9,138 bases of DNA from contig JAJBTR010000233.1 in assembly GCA_020860745.1 (NCBI GenBank), positions 1-9,138 of the forward strand, given 5' to 3'. Positions 8,404 to 9,138 of this stretch are shown here, piece by piece (the first letter of the stretch is position 1; every line of letters begins with the position of its first letter). This DNA comes from Lachnospiraceae bacterium. Its GTDB lineage: Bacteria > Bacillota > Clostridia > Lachnospirales > Lachnospiraceae. A program made the position numbers and the translations under genes. Under the pieces are notes generated by a model that ran no database searches, was not told the DNA's origin, and worked only from the letters and a program-made list of their open reading frames with translations.

Positions 8404-8991
8404 CTACTCTCCTCCCTGCTGCGCCAGCGCGTCAAAAGTCATCTGCAGTGCCTGCATATTCCCGTCAATCACTTCCGGTTTCTTCGCAAACTTGTGCTGG
8501 TAGGAGCTGCGCATCTCATTCATAAAAACATCCTGCGGCATCACTTTCGTCACCGCAACCACCGCCGCCAGCATCGGTGAGTTGGGGAAATACTTTCCCA
8601 GCGCTTCCTCGGAAATCTTCCTGGCGTCAATCGTATAGACCCTGCCCTCGTAGCCGTTTAACTGAGGCTTAATCTCCTCCGGCGTCTTCGACGTATTGAC
8701 AATGATAGCGCCTTCCTTCTTCAATCCGGCCGTGACATCCACCGTATGCAGAAGCGTCTCATCCACAACCGCCACAAAATCCGGGTCATAGATATTCGAG
8801 TGGACGCGGATCACATCCTCACTGATGCGATTAAACGCCGTGATCGGCGCGCCCATCCGCTCCGGACCGTATTCCGGAAAACCCTGTACATGCTTTCCGG
8901 TCTGAAACGCGACATCCGCCAGCAGCAGCGCCGCAGTCTTGGCACCCTGGCCGCCCCGGCCGTGCCATCTGATCTCAATTCCGTTTTTCAC
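8404..8991 (-). CDS. porC: 2-oxoacid (pyruvate):ferredoxin oxidoreductase gamma subunit
   Basis: PorC is the gamma domain of the oxidoreductase, corresponding to a middle domain of single-chain pyruvate:ferredoxin oxidoreductases. Conserved segments are EIRWHGRGGQGAKTAALLLAD at the N-terminus, GFPEYGPERMGAPITAFNR (about 38-56), RVHSNIYDPDFVAVVDETLL and GAIIVNTSKTPEE, followed by FPNSPMLAAVVAVTKVMP. I chose the GTG at 8991 (195 residues) because GAGGAG lies 9 nt before it and homologues begin close to xxxEIRWHGRGGQG. The same frame stays open to a GTG at 9042, but that one has no ribosome binding site and its extra residues (KNFRPDSIFSYEERD) look like translated leader. It ends in TAG one base before porD. 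It is the first gene of the porCDAB operon. Confidence 0.93.
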   Translation of the reverse strand: MKNGIEIRWHGRGGQGAKTAALLLADVAFQTGKHVQGFPEYGPERMGAPITAFNRISEDVIRVHSNIYDPDFVAVVDETLLHTVDVTAGLKKEGAIIVNTSKTPEEIKPQLNGYEGRVYTIDARKISEEALGKYFPNSPMLAAVVAVTKVMPQDVFMNEMRSSYQHKFAKKPEVIDGNMQALQMTFDALAQQGGE

Positions 8992-9029
8992 TTTATCTCT
9001 CTCCTCATATGAAAATATGGAATCGGGCC

Positions 9030-9041
9030 TGAAATTTTTCA
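9030..9041. repeat. Short palindrome in the porC leader
   Basis: TGAAATTTTTCA has perfect 5-bp arms TGAAA and TTTCA around two bases. It lies between the candidate promoter and the porC ribosome binding site, where a repressor or a small RNA hairpin could act. The size is small enough for chance. Confidence 0.25.
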
Positions 9042-9075
9042 CAGGGACTACTCAGAAAGCCTCCCGGAAAATAAA

Positions 9076-9102
9076 AGTATATTTCCGCCCGAAAATTGTA
9101 AA
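9076..9102 (-). promoter_or_regulatory. Candidate promoter of the porCDAB operon
   Basis: On the minus strand TTTACA (9102-9097) is followed after 15 bp by TATACT (9081-9076), or after 17 bp by the weaker TACTTT. Neither pairing is ideal. It is the only AT-rich promoter-like stretch upstream of porC in the window, about 85-110 nt before the start codon. The upstream gene is not visible, so the operon could also begin further up. Confidence 0.35.
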
Positions 9103-9108
9103 AACAAT
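9095..9108. repeat. Perfect short inverted repeat at the -35 of the porC promoter
   Basis: ATTGTAAAAACAAT consists of 5-bp arms ATTGT and ACAAT around AAAA. It overlaps the candidate -35 element, a position suited to an operator. It does not match the Rex consensus, in which the TTGT and ACAA ends are further apart. At this size it could be chance in AT-rich DNA. Confidence 0.3.
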
Positions 9109-9138
9109 ATACGAAGAATCCGCATATTTGAATAGTAT

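Overview
All recognisable genes in this window lie on the minus strand, so transcription runs from high to low coordinates. The gene set points to an anaerobic Clostridia member, most likely Lachnospiraceae: a four-subunit pyruvate:ferredoxin oxidoreductase, a K+-dependent membrane pyrophosphatase, an AgrC/ComD-type GHKL sensor kinase, a CPBP membrane protease, an AIM24/TIGR00266 protein and strong GGAGG-type ribosome binding sites. This assignment is inferred from family composition and sequence style, not from a search.

Layout, in order of transcription. (1) 9108-5959: an operon porC-porD-porA-porB (gamma, delta, alpha, beta) for 2-oxoacid:ferredoxin oxidoreductase, with tight junctions (1-nt gap, 1-nt overlap, 12-nt gap). 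porB has an in-frame TAG at codon 103, just before its thiamine-pyrophosphate motif. (2) 5924-3722: hppA, an intact membrane pyrophosphatase with its own sigma-A-like promoter and a hairpin terminator. (3) 3672-2280: a seven-helix GHKL sensor kinase, readable as one 464-residue protein only if two -1 frame changes are corrected. (4) 2247-1091: a CPBP intramembrane protease with all catalytic motifs but one -1 frame change near residue 61; a pair of 22-bp-spaced direct repeats abuts an extended -10 promoter. (5) 1084-259: an AIM24-family protein, preceded by a second, related pair of 22-bp-spaced repeats. (6) 127-1: the first 42 codons of a small membrane protein that runs off the window.

How the genes relate. 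PorCDAB and HppA form an energy-metabolism block: pyruvate oxidation supplies acetyl-CoA and reduced ferredoxin, while HppA recovers biosynthetic pyrophosphate as an ion gradient, predicted to be Na+. The other half looks like a signalling block. The repeats upstream of both the CPBP and AIM24 genes have the geometry of LytTR response-regulator sites, the usual partners of this kinase type, but no LytTR regulator gene is in the window.

The most important caution is that three genes are broken. All three frame breaks are of the same type (one base short) and lie in homopolymer-rich stretches that also match X_XXY_YYZ slippery heptamers. Homopolymer undercalling in the assembly, or real pseudogene decay, is more likely than programmed recoding, but raw reads should decide. 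TAG is the normal stop of porA, porC, hppA and the kinase gene, so the porB TAG is best read as a nonsense mutation or base error rather than recoding. No RNA genes, insertion sequences, CRISPR arrays or integration sites were seen, and no gene-free stretch exceeds 300 bases.
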